64,000 nucleotides of DNA from Kitasatospora setae KM-6054 (GCF_000269985.1 NC_016109.1:3162001-3226000), one strand, 5' to 3'. Shown: positions 11,066-20,291, counted from the stretch's first letter. The notes: generated by a model not told the origin, from the letters alone. Made by a program: numbers and translations.

Positions 11066-11214
11066 CCCCGGCACTGCCTAGAGTGCCAACCGCTGTACCG
11101 TCCGGGCCCGGCCCGGACGCCTTCCGACGCCACACCACCGGCACCACCCGCACCACCGCGGCCGAGACCCCCCGGGCTTTGGACCGCACCCGACTCCGAG
11201 GAGAGAAGCCAGCC

Positions 11215-11805
11215 ATGCACCGGGCCCTGATCGTCGTCGACGTGCAGAACGACTTCTGCGAGGGCGGCAGCCTCCCCGTCGCCGGCGGGGCCGAGGTCGC
11301 GGCCGCGATCACCGACCTGATCGCCGAGTCCGCCCCCGGCTACGCCCACATCGTCGCCACCCGCGACCACCACATCGACCCCGGACCGCACTTCGCCGCC
11401 GAGCCGGACTACGCGCGCTCCTGGCCCGCGCACTGCGTGGCCGGCACCGAGGGCGTGGGCTTCCACCCCAACTTCGCCCCCTCGGTGACCTCCGGCGCGG
11501 TCGAGGCGGTGTTCTCCAAGGGCGCGCACGCCGCCGCGTACAGTGGCTTCGAGGGCTTCGACGAGCACGGCGGCACCCTCGCCGACTGGCTGAACGAGCG
11601 CGGCGTCACCGACGTCGACGTGGTCGGCATCGCCACCGACCACTGCGTCCGCGCCACCGCCCTGGACGCCGCCCGCGAGGGCTTCGCCACCCGGGTCCTG
11701 CTCGACCTCACGGCCGGCGTCGCCGCCGCCACCACCGCCACCGCGCTGGACGAACTGCGCTCGGCGGGCGTCGAGTTGACCGGAACTCCGGTCGTCCGAA
11801 GCTGA
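11215..11805 (+). CDS. pncA: Nicotinamidase (isochorismatase fold)
   Basis: The 196-aa hydrolase deamidates nicotinamide to nicotinate, feeding PncB. The catalytic triad is visible as D9 (VVDVQNDF), K102 (VFSKGAH) and C144 (ATDHCVRATAL), and the metal site as D51, H53 and H59 in TRDHHIDPGPHF. The ATG at 11215 is preceded by GAGGAGAG at a good distance. A hairpin and a separate -10-like element upstream suggest independent or partly independent expression from pncB. It converges with the AbiEi-like gene 22 nt away. Confidence 0.94.
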   Translation: MHRALIVVDVQNDFCEGGSLPVAGGAEVAAAITDLIAESAPGYAHIVATRDHHIDPGPHFAAEPDYARSWPAHCVAGTEGVGFHPNFAPSVTSGAVEAVFSKGAHAAAYSGFEGFDEHGGTLADWLNERGVTDVDVVGIATDHCVRATALDAAREGFATRVLLDLTAGVAAATTATALDELRSAGVELTGTPVVRS

Positions 11806-11827
11806 CGCGCCGTCAATTTGGCCCGCC

Positions 11828-12859
11828 TCAGCGCTCGGTGACCACCAGCTCCACCACGTCCTCCCCGCCGAGCCCGTACGCCTCGGCCAACTCGCCGCCG
11901 ACCGCGCCCCGTTCGGCGGCGAGCCGGGACGAGCCGACGTACACCACCCGGACGCCCAGGTACTCCATCCGGTGCTGGCCGCCGCGCACCCAGGCGGCCT
12001 CGCCCTCGCTGACGCAGCGCAGTTCGGAGTCGACCTCGACCGCGACCGCCGCCTCCGGCCAGTACAGGTCCGGCACCGCGACGTAGGTGCCGCCGCGCAT
12101 CCGCAGCTCCGGGCCGGGCAGCGGCATCGGCAGGCCCAACTCGATCGCCAGCGCCGACAGTTCGGCGAACGCTTCCTCCCGGCGCAGGGCCAGCAGCTCG
12201 TCCACCGCGGCCCGCACCCGGGGCGACTCCAGCAGCTCGGCCTCGGCCAGCTCGGCCAGCAGCCGCTCCGCCGTGCAGCGGCCGCCGCGCTCCGCCAGCG
12301 CCTCGCGCAGCAGCGCCCGCAGCAGGCCGGGGCCGATCCGGCCGGACTCGAACGCGCCCTGCTCGGCCCACTCGCGGATCGCGTCCGCCACCGCCCGGGC
12401 CACCGGGGCGACCGCCAGGCCGTGCACCGAGCTGGCCTCCAACTCCCGCCCGGTGCGCCGGATCCGGACCTGCCCGGCGTCCCGCAGCCGGCGCTGCCGG
12501 GGCACCAGCACCTCCACCCCGAGCACGGCCGGCAGCCGCGGCACCGACACGAACCCGTACAGCGCGAGCGCCGCCGCGCCGGTGATCACCGCGCCCTCGC
12601 GGGCCCCGTCCTCGGCGCGGCCGTCCTGCGCCGCGTACAGTAGCGCCGCCCACATCCGCTGCTCGGGCGTCGGCGCGCCGTCCTGCAGCAGGTAGACCCG
12701 CGGCAGCAGGCGCTGCCACGGTCCGCCGCTGCGGCAGTGCTCGCTCACCATCCGGGCGGGGACGCCGCGGGCGCGGAGCTGACTGGCCGTCACCACGTTC
12801 TGCTGGCGGCGGGCGAGTTCTTCGAGGGACACGGGCTGCTGCGGGATCCGGTGGCTCAT
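11828..12859 (-). CDS. AbiEi-like HTH plus Vsr/DUF559-type nuclease-fold protein
   Basis: The 343-aa protein starts with an HTH-like segment (about 10-60, SLEELARRQQNVVTASQLRARG) resembling the AbiEi antitoxin N-terminal domain. It ends with a PD-(D/E)XK-like core (VPDLYWPEAAVAVEVDSE, about 266-283) of the DUF559/Vsr type. Proteins of this design occur in many copies in actinobacteria with no proven function. No partner toxin gene is adjacent, so a toxin-antitoxin role is not supported. The ATG at 12859 has GGAGG right upstream. The motif PD...EVD would be compatible with a nuclease, but activity is unproven. Confidence 0.7.
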   Translation of the reverse strand: MSHRIPQQPVSLEELARRQQNVVTASQLRARGVPARMVSEHCRSGGPWQRLLPRVYLLQDGAPTPEQRMWAALLYAAQDGRAEDGAREGAVITGAAALALYGFVSVPRLPAVLGVEVLVPRQRRLRDAGQVRIRRTGRELEASSVHGLAVAPVARAVADAIREWAEQGAFESGRIGPGLLRALLREALAERGGRCTAERLLAELAEAELLESPRVRAAVDELLALRREEAFAELSALAIELGLPMPLPGPELRMRGGTYVAVPDLYWPEAAVAVEVDSELRCVSEGEAAWVRGGQHRMEYLGVRVVYVGSSRLAAERGAVGGELAEAYGLGGEDVVELVVTER

Positions 12860-13175
12860 GCCTCCACGTTCCCCCTCGCCTCCGACAGCCGACGCCCGAC
12901 CTGGCGACCTGTTACGCAACCGTCGTCAAACCGGGACCGCTCAGCACTAAAGTCCCCATACCCTCACCCAATCGGCGTATGGGATGTTCACTCTCTTGCC
13001 GTAATAGATCGGACTTGTTTTCTAGTATCCGATTTTCATCGGATCGACACAGCATTGCGACCCGACCGAGTCCGGGCCGCCGACCTGCGCGATCTGACCA
13101 GACGTGAGCGACCCCACACCCACCGTGACGCCCCCCGGCGTCGGCGCCCGCCCCGAATTGCCTACCATCGGGCTC
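12860..13175. promoter_or_regulatory. Relatively AT-rich divergent intergenic region with two dyads
   Basis: Between divergent genes, this 316-bp stretch has a lower GC content than its surroundings. CCCATAC (12955-12961) pairs with GTATGGG (12977-12983), and ATCCGAT-TTTC-ATCGGAT (13027-13044) is a perfect 7-bp dyad. A -10-like TACCAT (13163-13168) lies just before the ATG at 13176. No ORF with a ribosome site is seen. Confidence 0.55.
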
Positions 13176-13760
13176 ATGCCCCGCGACGAGACCTCAGCCC
13201 AGCGCGCCGCCCGACTACGGCTCGGCCGCCTGCCCGGCTACGTCCGCCAACCGGATCCCGCCCGACGTGGCGGGGAGGACGGACGCACGTACAAGAAGGG
13301 CTGGGAAGTCCGTTTCACGGCGCGCAGCGAAGAAGAGATAACCGAGATCCGCGACCTCGTGACCGCCGCCGGGTTCGCCCCCGCCCGGCCCTTCTTCAAG
13401 GGCCACCAGCTGATCCAGCCGGTCTACGGGATCGCCGCCGTACAGGCCTACCTGGCCGCCCGGGAGACCGCCGAGGCCACCGAGGCCACCGCCCGGACCG
13501 ACCGCCGCACCGCCGGCATCCCCGAGCAGACCCGCCGCGAGCCCGACAGCGTCGCGGCCGCGGTCCGGGCCGCGGAGAACGCGGCCGCGCTGGCGGCCGC
13601 CGAGGCCGCGGCCCGGGCGGCGGAGGCGGTGGCGCGGACGGCGGGCGCCGAGGCGGCGGCCCGGGCAGCGGGCGCGGGCGGCGGGACCGACGGCTCCGTC
13701 CGCTTCGACGGGCCGGGCGCCCGGGCCGGGCGGACCGGCCGGAGCGCGCGCGAGCGCTGA
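13176..13760 (+). CDS. Hypothetical protein with alanine-rich C-terminal region
   Basis: I do not recognise this 194-aa protein beyond occurrence of similar ORFs in streptomycetes. The first 85 residues are folded-looking (GWEVRFTARSEEEITEIRDLVTAAGF, then PFFKGHQLIQPVYG). The second half is a long Ala/Glu/Arg-rich probable helix or coiled coil with repeating A-A-R-A-A-E units. The ATG at 13176 is chosen over the GTG at 13104 because TACCAT sits 7 nt upstream, giving a leaderless message, while the GTG has no SD. A strong bidirectional terminator follows its stop. Confidence 0.65.
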   Translation: MPRDETSAQRAARLRLGRLPGYVRQPDPARRGGEDGRTYKKGWEVRFTARSEEEITEIRDLVTAAGFAPARPFFKGHQLIQPVYGIAAVQAYLAARETAEATEATARTDRRTAGIPEQTRREPDSVAAAVRAAENAAALAAAEAAARAAEAVARTAGAEAAARAAGAGGGTDGSVRFDGPGARAGRTGRSARER

Positions 13761-13840
13761 GGAACCGCCCCGGCCCCCACGGGCCCCGAGCCGCCTCCCG
13801 GACACCCCGGCGGCCCCACGGGCCACAGGAGCCACCGGAG

Positions 13841-13880
13841 CCCGCCAGAGGGCCCAACAGGCCGCCCTGGCGGGCTTTCT
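13841..13880 (+). terminator. Terminator between convergent genes
   Basis: CCCGCCAGAGGGC (13841-13853) pairs with GCCCTGGCGGG (13864-13874), with a two-base bulge, followed by CTTTCT. It separates the Ala-rich ORF from the convergent CDF gene. Confidence 0.75.
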
Positions 13881-13919
13881 GACGATGCGTCAGGTGCCGC
13901 CTCCGGCTCCGGGCCGCGG

Positions 13920-15173
13920 TCAGGCCGCCCCGGCCGGGGCGTGGTCGATGTGCACGGTCACCGCGAGCAGCCGGGGGACGGCCCGGATCAGGGCCCGTTC
14001 GGCGGCCTCCGCCACCTGGTGGCCGGCCACCACCGTCAGCGCGCCGTCGACCGTCACGTCCGCCTCGGCGCGCAGCGCGTGCCCGATCCAGCGCATCCGC
14101 ACCGTGCCGACCCCGCGCACCCCGTCCACGGCGGCGAGTTCGCGCTCGGCGGCGTCCAGCAGCGCCGGGTCGACGGCGTCCATCAGCCGCCGGCCCACCT
14201 CGCGCACCGTGCCGCGCAGCACGCCCAGGATCGCCACCGTGATCAGCAGCCCGACCACCGGGTCCGCGTACCGCCAGCCCAGCGCGCTGCCCCCGGCGCC
14301 GAGCAGCACCGCCAGCGAGGTCAGCCCGTCGGTACGGGCGTGCAGGCCGTCCGCGACCAGCGCCGCCGAGCCGATCCGGCGGCCGGTGGCGATCCGGTGG
14401 CGGGCCACCCACTCGTTGCCGACGCACCCCGCGAGCGCCGCCCCCGCCACCGCCCACAGGTGCCCGACCGGCTCCGGGCGCAGCAGCCGCTCCACCGCCG
14501 TCCACCCCGCCACCAGCGAGGACGCCGCCACCGCCAGCACCACCGCGACGCCCGCCAGGTCCTCGGCCCGCCCGTACCCGTACGTGTAGCCGCGGGTCGC
14601 CGCCCGCCGCCCCAGCAGGAACGCCACCCCGAGCGGGACGGCGGTCAGCGCGTCCGCGACGTTGTGCACGGTGTCGCCGAGCAGCGCCACCGAACCCGAC
14701 AGCGCCGCGATCACCGCCTGCGCGGCGGCCGTCGCGCCCAGCACCAGCAGCGAGACCCAGAGCGTGCGCAGGCCCTCGGCGGAGGACTCCATCGCCGCGT
14801 CGACCCGGTCGGCGGCGTCGTGCGAGTGCGGGCGCAGCAGGTGCGCCAGGCGGTGGCGCGGGCTCCCGTGCGGATGGCCGCCCGCGTGGCCGTGGCCGTC
14901 CGCGTGGCCGTGGCCGCTGTCGTCACTCCGGCCGCTTCCGTCGCCGTGATCGTGCGCGGGGTGGGGCGCGCGGGGGTGGTCCGCGCTCCGGCGAACGGGC
15001 CCGTGGGCGGTGGGAGTTTCCGCTCCGGGGGCGGTGCCGCCGTGCGGGTGGTGGTGGTCGTGGGGCTCGTGGCCGGGGTGGTCCGGCCGGTCCGGTGTGT
15101 GATGGTGGTCATGCCGGTGGCCCGGGATTCGCCCGTGGAGGTGAGGCCCGTCGCCGATTTCGCGTTCACCCAT
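13920..15173 (-). CDS. Cation diffusion facilitator (CDF) efflux transporter
   Basis: This 417-aa membrane protein belongs to the CDF family that exports Zn, Co or related divalent cations. The N-terminal 120 residues are extremely histidine-rich (HRHDHHH, HDHHHPHGG, GHGHADGHGHAGGHPHG), a likely cytoplasmic metal-binding tail. Six membrane segments follow. The transport site residues are seen as HNVAD in the second helix and DGLHARTD in the fifth. A cytoplasmic domain ending ALIRAVPRLLAVTVHIDHAPAG closes the protein. The ATG at 15173 has a TGTAAG element a few bases upstream and no SD, so it may be leaderless. Confidence 0.9.
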   Translation of the reverse strand: MGEREIGDGPHLHGRIPGHRHDHHHTPDRPDHPGHEPHDHHHPHGGTAPGAETPTAHGPVRRSADHPRAPHPAHDHGDGSGRSDDSGHGHADGHGHAGGHPHGSPRHRLAHLLRPHSHDAADRVDAAMESSAEGLRTLWVSLLVLGATAAAQAVIAALSGSVALLGDTVHNVADALTAVPLGVAFLLGRRAATRGYTYGYGRAEDLAGVAVVLAVAASSLVAGWTAVERLLRPEPVGHLWAVAGAALAGCVGNEWVARHRIATGRRIGSAALVADGLHARTDGLTSLAVLLGAGGSALGWRYADPVVGLLITVAILGVLRGTVREVGRRLMDAVDPALLDAAERELAAVDGVRGVGTVRMRWIGHALRAEADVTVDGALTVVAGHQVAEAAERALIRAVPRLLAVTVHIDHAPAGAA

Positions 15174-15413
15174 AGGGCTTACAGTGGCACACCAACTCCC
15201 TTGCAGCCACTGCCGTTGTACCACCTCTGACCAGGTGCGATGCCCTCGCAACTGCGCCGGGCGGGCGGCCATTGCTGACGGGTCGTCACACAACGGGCCG
15301 TTTCGGCTCCCCGGCCGGGCATCTCAGCAGACTTGTCACCCACAGCACCCACCCGAGGGCCTAGAGTGAGCGCTGACGCTCCCCGTCCGGACCCAGATCG
15401 AGAGGCAGCTGAT

Positions 15414-15869
15414 GTGACTGACCGTCATGTCCCGGCCGCAGACTCGGCATCCGCTGATCGGTCCACCGAACTTCCGTACGTGTCCGTCGAGTTCGCCGCC
15501 TTCTGCGAGCTGCACGAACCCCGGTACCAGAGCTACGCCCGGGTCTGGTTCCCGGAGCACGGCGCCGCCCACCGGGTGGTCCGGCTCGCCCTGCACGCGA
15601 TCGCCGAGGTCTGGCCCACCGTCCTGGAGAGCTCCAACCCGGCCGCCGAAGCCTGGCAGATCCTCCGCGACACCGTCACCGCCGAGCACGCCGCCGAGGC
15701 CGGGGAGACCGGCCTGCGCCCCGACGTGGACCGCGACGAGGACCTGGCGATCCTGCACTACGTGGTGGGCCTGGCCACGCCCGAGATCGCGGACGTGATG
15801 GGCGGCGACACCGCCAACATCACCAGCCAGCTCCGCCAGACCCACCGCAGGCGCGCCACCGACTGGTGA
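15414..15869 (+). CDS. Short sigma-70-like (ECF-type) protein
   Basis: The 151-aa protein has a segment resembling sigma region 2 (VEFAAFCELHEPRYQSYARVWF, about 25-46) and a C-terminal helix-turn-helix reminiscent of region 4 (LAILHYVVGLATPEIADVMGGDTANI, about 110-135). The core DNA-melting signature is poor, so it may be a degenerate sigma factor or a regulator that borrows the fold. The GTG at 15414 is preferred because GAGAGG lies 8 nt upstream. No anti-sigma gene is adjacent. It converges with nothing and is followed by a 237-bp non-coding stretch. Confidence 0.6.
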   Translation: MTDRHVPAADSASADRSTELPYVSVEFAAFCELHEPRYQSYARVWFPEHGAAHRVVRLALHAIAEVWPTVLESSNPAAEAWQILRDTVTAEHAAEAGETGLRPDVDRDEDLAILHYVVGLATPEIADVMGGDTANITSQLRQTHRRRATDW

Positions 15870-16106
15870 ACCCCGCCCGGACGGGCGCGCGGCCCCACCC
15901 GCACGCCCCCTCCGTGCCTCGACCGCTCGCCGTCGTCCGTCACTCCGTTCTCCGCGGCGCTCCCCGCCGTCCCTGCCGCCCCGCGGCCCCCGCCGCCCGG
16001 CCCGGTGATCGACATCACGCGAGACGCACTATCCGGGCCCGGGCCGGCGGCGAAGGATGGATGCGGCCGACCACGGCCTTCGAGTTCGAGGACGGAGACC
16101 CCCGCC

Positions 16107-17198
16107 ATGCCGTTCGACCACGCAGCGGCCATGTTCCACCACCAGGCGGACGGCTGCGCCGCGTTGGGCTCGCCGCTGTCCGCCGCGCTGCTGCGCCGGG
16201 CCGCCGAGGACCTGCTCGCGGGCGGCCCGTGCGCGGAGGCGGTGGCCGGCCACGAGGACGCCCCGGGCCCGGACGCCATCGCCCTGCGGCTGCTCGGCGC
16301 CGTCCACGCCCTGGTGCTGTCCGGCTTGGCCCCCGAACTGGCCGCGCACTACCCCAGCGTCGGCGGCCGCTTCGACCCGGCGGAGCCGGACGCCCCCTGG
16401 CCGGCCTTCCGCGCCGCCGTCGCCGCCCACCTGCCGTTCGTCCGCGGCTGGCTGACCCGCCCGCCGCAGACCAACGAGGTCGGCCGCGCCAACCTGCTGT
16501 TCACCGCCCTCGCCTGGGCCCAACGGGAGCTCTCCGCCGGGACCCCGCTGCCGGTCCGGCTGCGCGAACTCGGCTCCAGCGCGGGCCTCAACCTGCTCGC
16601 CGACCGGTTCCGCTGCACCTCGGACGGCTTCTCCTACGGCCCGGCGGACTCCCCCGTCGTCCTCGCCGACGCCTGGCGCGGCGAGCCGCCCGCCTGGCTG
16701 CGCGGCGCCCCGCTCCAGCGGGTGACCGACCGGCGCGGCTGCGACCCGACCCCGATCGACCCGCGCTCCGCCGACGGCTCGCTGGCCCTGCGCGCCTACC
16801 TGTGGGCGGACCAACTCCCGCGCGTCCAGCGGCTGAACGGCGCCCTGGCGCTCGCCGCCGAGACGCCCGCCCCGGTCGAGGCCACCGGCGCCGCCGCGTT
16901 CCTGCGCGGCGTCGAGACCGCCGGGGGCACCCTGACGGTGGTCTGGCACTCGATCATGCGGCAGTACGTCCCCGCCGACGAATGGCGTTCGGTGGAAGCC
17001 GAGTTGACGCGCCTCGCGACCGCCTCCAGCCCGTCCGCGCCGTTCCTGCACGTCGCCTTCGAGCCCCGCCGGGTCGGCACCGGACACCGCTTCCTGCTCA
17101 CCGCCCGACTCGGCGCCGGCCCCCGCACGACGCTCGCCGAGGCCATGCCGCACGGCCTGCCCGCCTGGACCCTCGCCCCCGACGACCCCGCCCGCTGA
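16107..17198 (+). CDS. DUF2332 family protein
   Basis: The 363-aa protein fits the DUF2332 family, recognisable from ELGSSAGLNLLADRFR (about 155-170) and VVWHSIMRQYVPADEW. The GSSAGLNL loop resembles the SAM-binding glycine loop of methyltransferases, and the family may be methyltransferase-like, though no activity is known. The ATG at 16107 follows GGAG. It converges on the DinB gene with 21 nt between stops. No signal peptide or membrane segment is present. Confidence 0.82.
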   Translation: MPFDHAAAMFHHQADGCAALGSPLSAALLRRAAEDLLAGGPCAEAVAGHEDAPGPDAIALRLLGAVHALVLSGLAPELAAHYPSVGGRFDPAEPDAPWPAFRAAVAAHLPFVRGWLTRPPQTNEVGRANLLFTALAWAQRELSAGTPLPVRLRELGSSAGLNLLADRFRCTSDGFSYGPADSPVVLADAWRGEPPAWLRGAPLQRVTDRRGCDPTPIDPRSADGSLALRAYLWADQLPRVQRLNGALALAAETPAPVEATGAAAFLRGVETAGGTLTVVWHSIMRQYVPADEWRSVEAELTRLATASSPSAPFLHVAFEPRRVGTGHRFLLTARLGAGPRTTLAEAMPHGLPAWTLAPDDPAR

Positions 17199-17219
17199 GC
17201 CCCCTCCCGCGCTCCCCCG

Positions 17220-17741
17220 TCAGCCCGCCACATCGTGGCGGTGGTGCACCGGGTCGTGGATCAGGTACCGGGCGAAGGACTCCACGGTGAACCGGGCACC
17301 GTCGCTGCGGTCACCGGTGCGCTGCCGGTCGGCATCCCCGACCGACTCGAAGGAACGCGCCAACTTCTCGGCTGCCGCCGCCAGTTCGACCGCGACGACG
17401 GCCGGGTCCTGCTCCCGGTAGCGCTCCTCGACGGCGGTGGCGTCCTGGTCCCAGTTGGCGAACAACGGGCCGTCCTCGGCCAGCATCAGCCGCAGCCGCA
17501 CGTCGAACAGCCGGAACACGTCCCGGACGTGGCAGGCGTACTCGAGCGGCGACCACACCCCGTCCGCCGGACGCTCGCCCAGCGCCTCCCGCGCCCCGCC
17601 CAGCAGCCCGACCCAGAACTCCGCGTTGGTCCGGATCATGCCGGGCACCTCCGCGAAGCCGACCGCCGGAGTGTCCAACCCGCAGTCCGCGCAGGGACGT
17701 TCGAGGACCCAGGTCCAGTCCTTGGTGTCAGGAGTGATCAT
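17220..17741 (-). CDS. DinB superfamily protein
   Basis: The 173-aa protein has the four-helix DinB/YfiT pattern: WSPLEYACHVRDVFRLFDVRL supplies a metal-type histidine, and the C-terminal FARYLIHDPVHHRHDV supplies others. Such proteins include thiol-dependent S-transferases and mycothiol-dependent enzymes in actinobacteria, so a thiol-transfer or detoxification role is possible but not shown. The short N-terminal CxxC (CADCGLD, about 17-23) is notable. The start at 17741 is preferred to an upstream TTG. Confidence 0.8.
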   Translation of the reverse strand: MITPDTKDWTWVLERPCADCGLDTPAVGFAEVPGMIRTNAEFWVGLLGGAREALGERPADGVWSPLEYACHVRDVFRLFDVRLRLMLAEDGPLFANWDQDATAVEERYREQDPAVVAVELAAAAEKLARSFESVGDADRQRTGDRSDGARFTVESFARYLIHDPVHHRHDVAG

Positions 17742-17817
17742 GCCCTCAGCATGGCCTCCACCCCCCTGCCCCGACCAGCGCCACAACCGCCAGCACCCGT
17801 CGAGATCCCGCCACCGC

Positions 17818-18261
17818 TCACCCCCGCAGCGCCGCCGCCAACTCCCCCGCCAACGCGTCCATCCGCTCCACCGGCACCGCCCGCTCCCCCGCCCGCAGCA
17901 TCCCGAACACCCGCGGCCCCCGCGACCCCTCCGGCAGCTCCGCCGCGCGCGGCACCACGTGGAAATGCAGGTGCGCGAACCCCGCCGCCTCCCCGAACTG
18001 CGCCACGTACGCCTTCCGGCACCCCGTCACCGCCTCCAGCGCCCGCGCCAGCCGGACCTGCCACACGCCCAGCGAGGCCGCCTCCGCGTCCGTCAGCTCC
18101 GCCATCGACTCCAGGTGCCGCCGGGGCAGCAGCACCAGCCACCCCGGCAACGCGCAATCCACCGCGTGCACCACCCGCCAGTGCTCGTCCACCGCGATCC
18201 GCTGGTACGCCGGCAACCGCTCGAACTCGCCCTCCCGGGCACACGCGTAACAATCCTCCAC
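17818..18261 (-). CDS. HIT family hydrolase
   Basis: The 147-aa histidine-triad protein carries HLHFHVVPR (about 96-104), the HxHxH nucleotide-hydrolysing motif, preceded by a short CYACARE metal-like N-terminus and LVLLPRRHLESMAELT. HIT proteins hydrolyse nucleotide phosphoramidates, adenylated peptides or dinucleotide polyphosphates. The start is GTG at 18261, with GGTGGT as a weak SD. The small ORF on the same strand ends 18 nt upstream. Confidence 0.88.
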   Translation of the reverse strand: MEDCYACAREGEFERLPAYQRIAVDEHWRVVHAVDCALPGWLVLLPRRHLESMAELTDAEAASLGVWQVRLARALEAVTGCRKAYVAQFGEAAGFAHLHFHVVPRAAELPEGSRGPRVFGMLRAGERAVPVERMDALAGELAAALRG

Positions 18262-18279
18262 ACCACCGACCCTAACGGA

Positions 18280-18519
18280 TCAGCCCTGCCCCTCCACATT
18301 CACCGCACACACCGAGGACGTCGGCACCAACCCCGGCAACAACCCGTCCAACAACCGCGAACACACCTCCCGCTGCTGCTCGTCCCGCACCCCCTCGGCC
18401 CCCGCGACCCCCGAAGCCCCCACCGTCCCCGCCACCACCACGGCCACCCCCGCCACCACGAACTTCCACCGCACCACGGCAACCACCTTCCAGGCATCCG
18501 ACAACCACACTTCCGCCAT
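18280..18519 (-). CDS. Small single-pass membrane or secreted protein, unknown
   Basis: A 79-aa ORF has a charged N-terminus, one hydrophobic segment (WKFVVAGVAVVVAGTVG, about 18-34), and a polar C-terminus with two cysteines (EVCSRLL and SSVCAVN) that could form a disulfide outside the cell. AGGAG directly precedes the ATG. It ends 18 nt before the HIT gene. It is separated by a terminator from the mycosin operon upstream. I do not recognise a family; it could still be a chance ORF. Confidence 0.45.
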   Translation of the reverse strand: MAEVWLSDAWKVVAVVRWKFVVAGVAVVVAGTVGASGVAGAEGVRDEQQREVCSRLLDGLLPGLVPTSSVCAVNVEGQG

Positions 18520-18622
18520 CTCCTACCCCACCACCCCCACCCCGCCCGAACACCCTCCCCCATCCGAGGGCGTGTCCCACCCCACCACGGCCACCATCCG
18601 CCGCAGGACCTGCACCCACCCG

Positions 18623-18665
18623 AAAAAACGGCCGTTCCGCGACTCGAAAGACCCGCGGAACGGCC
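18623..18665 (-). terminator. Canonical Rho-independent terminator of T7SS cassette 1
   Basis: On the minus strand GGCCGTTCCGCG (18654-18665) and CGCGGAACGGCC (18630-18641) form a perfect 12-bp stem followed, after one G, by six T (18623-18628). It ends transcription from the mycosin gene. Confidence 0.92.
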
Positions 18666-18719
18666 ACCCCTGACACCCAGCACACCCCCACGCAACTCTC
18701 CCCGGCCGGCCCCGAGGAT

Positions 18720-20201
18720 TCACCCCTCCACCGACCGACCACCGGCCCCCTCACCCCTGATAGGGATTCCCCCAGCCGGCGGCTGCACCGGATACGAAGG
18801 CTGCCCACCCTGCTGCTGCGGATACCCCGACGACTGCTGCCCCTGCTGCGGATACCCATACCCGACCGGCGGCTGCTGGTACCCGTACCCAGCCCCACCC
18901 GGCCCCCCAGCACCACCAGGCCCCCCCGGGCCACCGGGACCACCAGGCCCCCCGCCCCCATTGCCCTTCTTGGAACGACGCACCAGAACGACAACCAACA
19001 CGACCACGATCAGACCGACAACCCCACCACCGACCGCGATCAGCACCCCACTGCCACTCTTGCCCTCCGCCTCCCCACTCGCCTGCGGCGCAGCCGAATT
19101 CCCCCCGGCCGCAGGCGACTTCACAGCACCGGAGGCCGGCTTCGAAGCGGGCGCGGACGGCGCGGCCGAAGTACCACCCATGACATTCGGGTCCGGCTCC
19201 GCCCGGTTCAGCAGCGGGTTCTGCTTCGACCCGTTGTCCACTGCCGGATTGGCAGCCAGCGCACCGGACGGAGAGGCGATGCCGTAACCGTACTTGTCGT
19301 TCGGAAACGGCCCCTTTCCATCCGGCTGATAGGCACTCTTGATCATCCGATTGATGACCTGCCCGGCCGACAGGTTCGGATACTTGGAGCGCACCAGGGC
19401 GGCGATAGCAGACACGAAAGCCGCAGAATCCGACGTACCGTTGGCCTTGCTGTACTGGTTACCGGGTGAGGCGTTGTAGATTTCCTCGGCCGGAGCCGCC
19501 AAGGTCACCTGGGGTCCGGTGCTCGACTTCTCCCACGGGTCGCCGTTCCGCTTGATGCCCGTTACGGCCACCACTCCCGGGAAGCTCGCAGGGTAACTGG
19601 GTGCCACTCCGGCGATGTTGCCGGTAGCGGCCACGAGTACGACGTCCTTTTGGATGGCGTACTCGATCCCCTCCCGATACCCCTTGTCGCTTATCGAGTT
19701 CGATCCGAGGGACATGTTGATGACCTTGGCCCCGTGATCAACCGCGAAGCGGATGGCATCACCGAGATCCGTCTCATGGTCAAGTCCCTTGAAATCCGCC
19801 CCTCCCAGGGTGACCTTGATGGGGAGGATTTTGGCCTTGGGCGCGAGCCCCATGACACCGGCGTTGTCACCGTGCCCATGCCCGGCGATGTCGGAAGCCA
19901 TTGCAGTGCCATGGCCTTCGGTGTCAGATCGCCCGTCTCCACCGGAGGGAGTGAGATCAAGGCCAGGAAGCACCTGTCCCGCAAGGTCGGGGTGACTCGC
20001 GTCGACACCGGAGTCGATGACGGCCACGGTCACTCCCTCACCCTGGGTGAGAGGCCACACCTTCGCCGCCATGTCGTACTTTTCCAGTACCCACTGGTTC
20101 TGGCGGATGTTGTCCGCCGCAGCAGGCCCGGTACTGATGCCCCACAGCAGAGTTCCCGCAGCAAGCGCGGCCAGGCCGCGTACGGATCGGCTGGTCGTCA
20201 A
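18720..20201 (-). CDS. Type VII secretion-associated serine protease (mycosin)
   Basis: The 493-aa subtilase begins with a signal peptide (about 1-29) and has the catalytic triad D63 (VIDSGVD), H97 (GHGTAMAS) and S257 (GTSDSAAF), with oxyanion N195 (AATGN). A single membrane helix (about 389-411, VLIAVGGGVVGLIVVVLVVVLV) anchors it, followed by a Gly/Pro/Tyr/Gln-rich tail. This is the MycP layout: an outside-facing protease tethered to the membrane and needed for T7SS function. The start codon is TTG with AGGGG 9 nt upstream. It ends the cassette formed with the two genes upstream; no EccB/C/D/E core gene is in the window. A second copy lies at 50479-51897. Confidence 0.9.
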   Translation of the reverse strand: MTTSRSVRGLAALAAGTLLWGISTGPAAADNIRQNQWVLEKYDMAAKVWPLTQGEGVTVAVIDSGVDASHPDLAGQVLPGLDLTPSGGDGRSDTEGHGTAMASDIAGHGHGDNAGVMGLAPKAKILPIKVTLGGADFKGLDHETDLGDAIRFAVDHGAKVINMSLGSNSISDKGYREGIEYAIQKDVVLVAATGNIAGVAPSYPASFPGVVAVTGIKRNGDPWEKSSTGPQVTLAAPAEEIYNASPGNQYSKANGTSDSAAFVSAIAALVRSKYPNLSAGQVINRMIKSAYQPDGKGPFPNDKYGYGIASPSGALAANPAVDNGSKQNPLLNRAEPDPNVMGGTSAAPSAPASKPASGAVKSPAAGGNSAAPQASGEAEGKSGSGVLIAVGGGVVGLIVVVLVVVLVRRSKKGNGGGGPGGPGGPGGPGGAGGPGGAGYGYQQPPVGYGYPQQGQQSSGYPQQQGGQPSYPVQPPAGGIPIRGEGAGGRSVEG

Positions 20202-20291
20202 GCCTCGTCACCCCTCGTTGAGCGGCCGCCCCGCAGACCCTTGGATCCACAGGGCGGCCAGGTAATGTGCGACTGTCCTACTGGCCGAGCG

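Noticed and set aside
11828..12859. A type IV toxin-antitoxin pair based on the AbiEi-like N-terminus
   Set aside because: No AbiEii-type nucleotidyltransferase toxin gene is adjacent, and the C-terminus is nuclease-fold-like.
13104..13175. A GTG start for the Ala-rich protein at 13104
   Set aside because: No SD precedes it, while a -10-like TACCAT stands 7 nt before the ATG at 13176, consistent with a leaderless mRNA.
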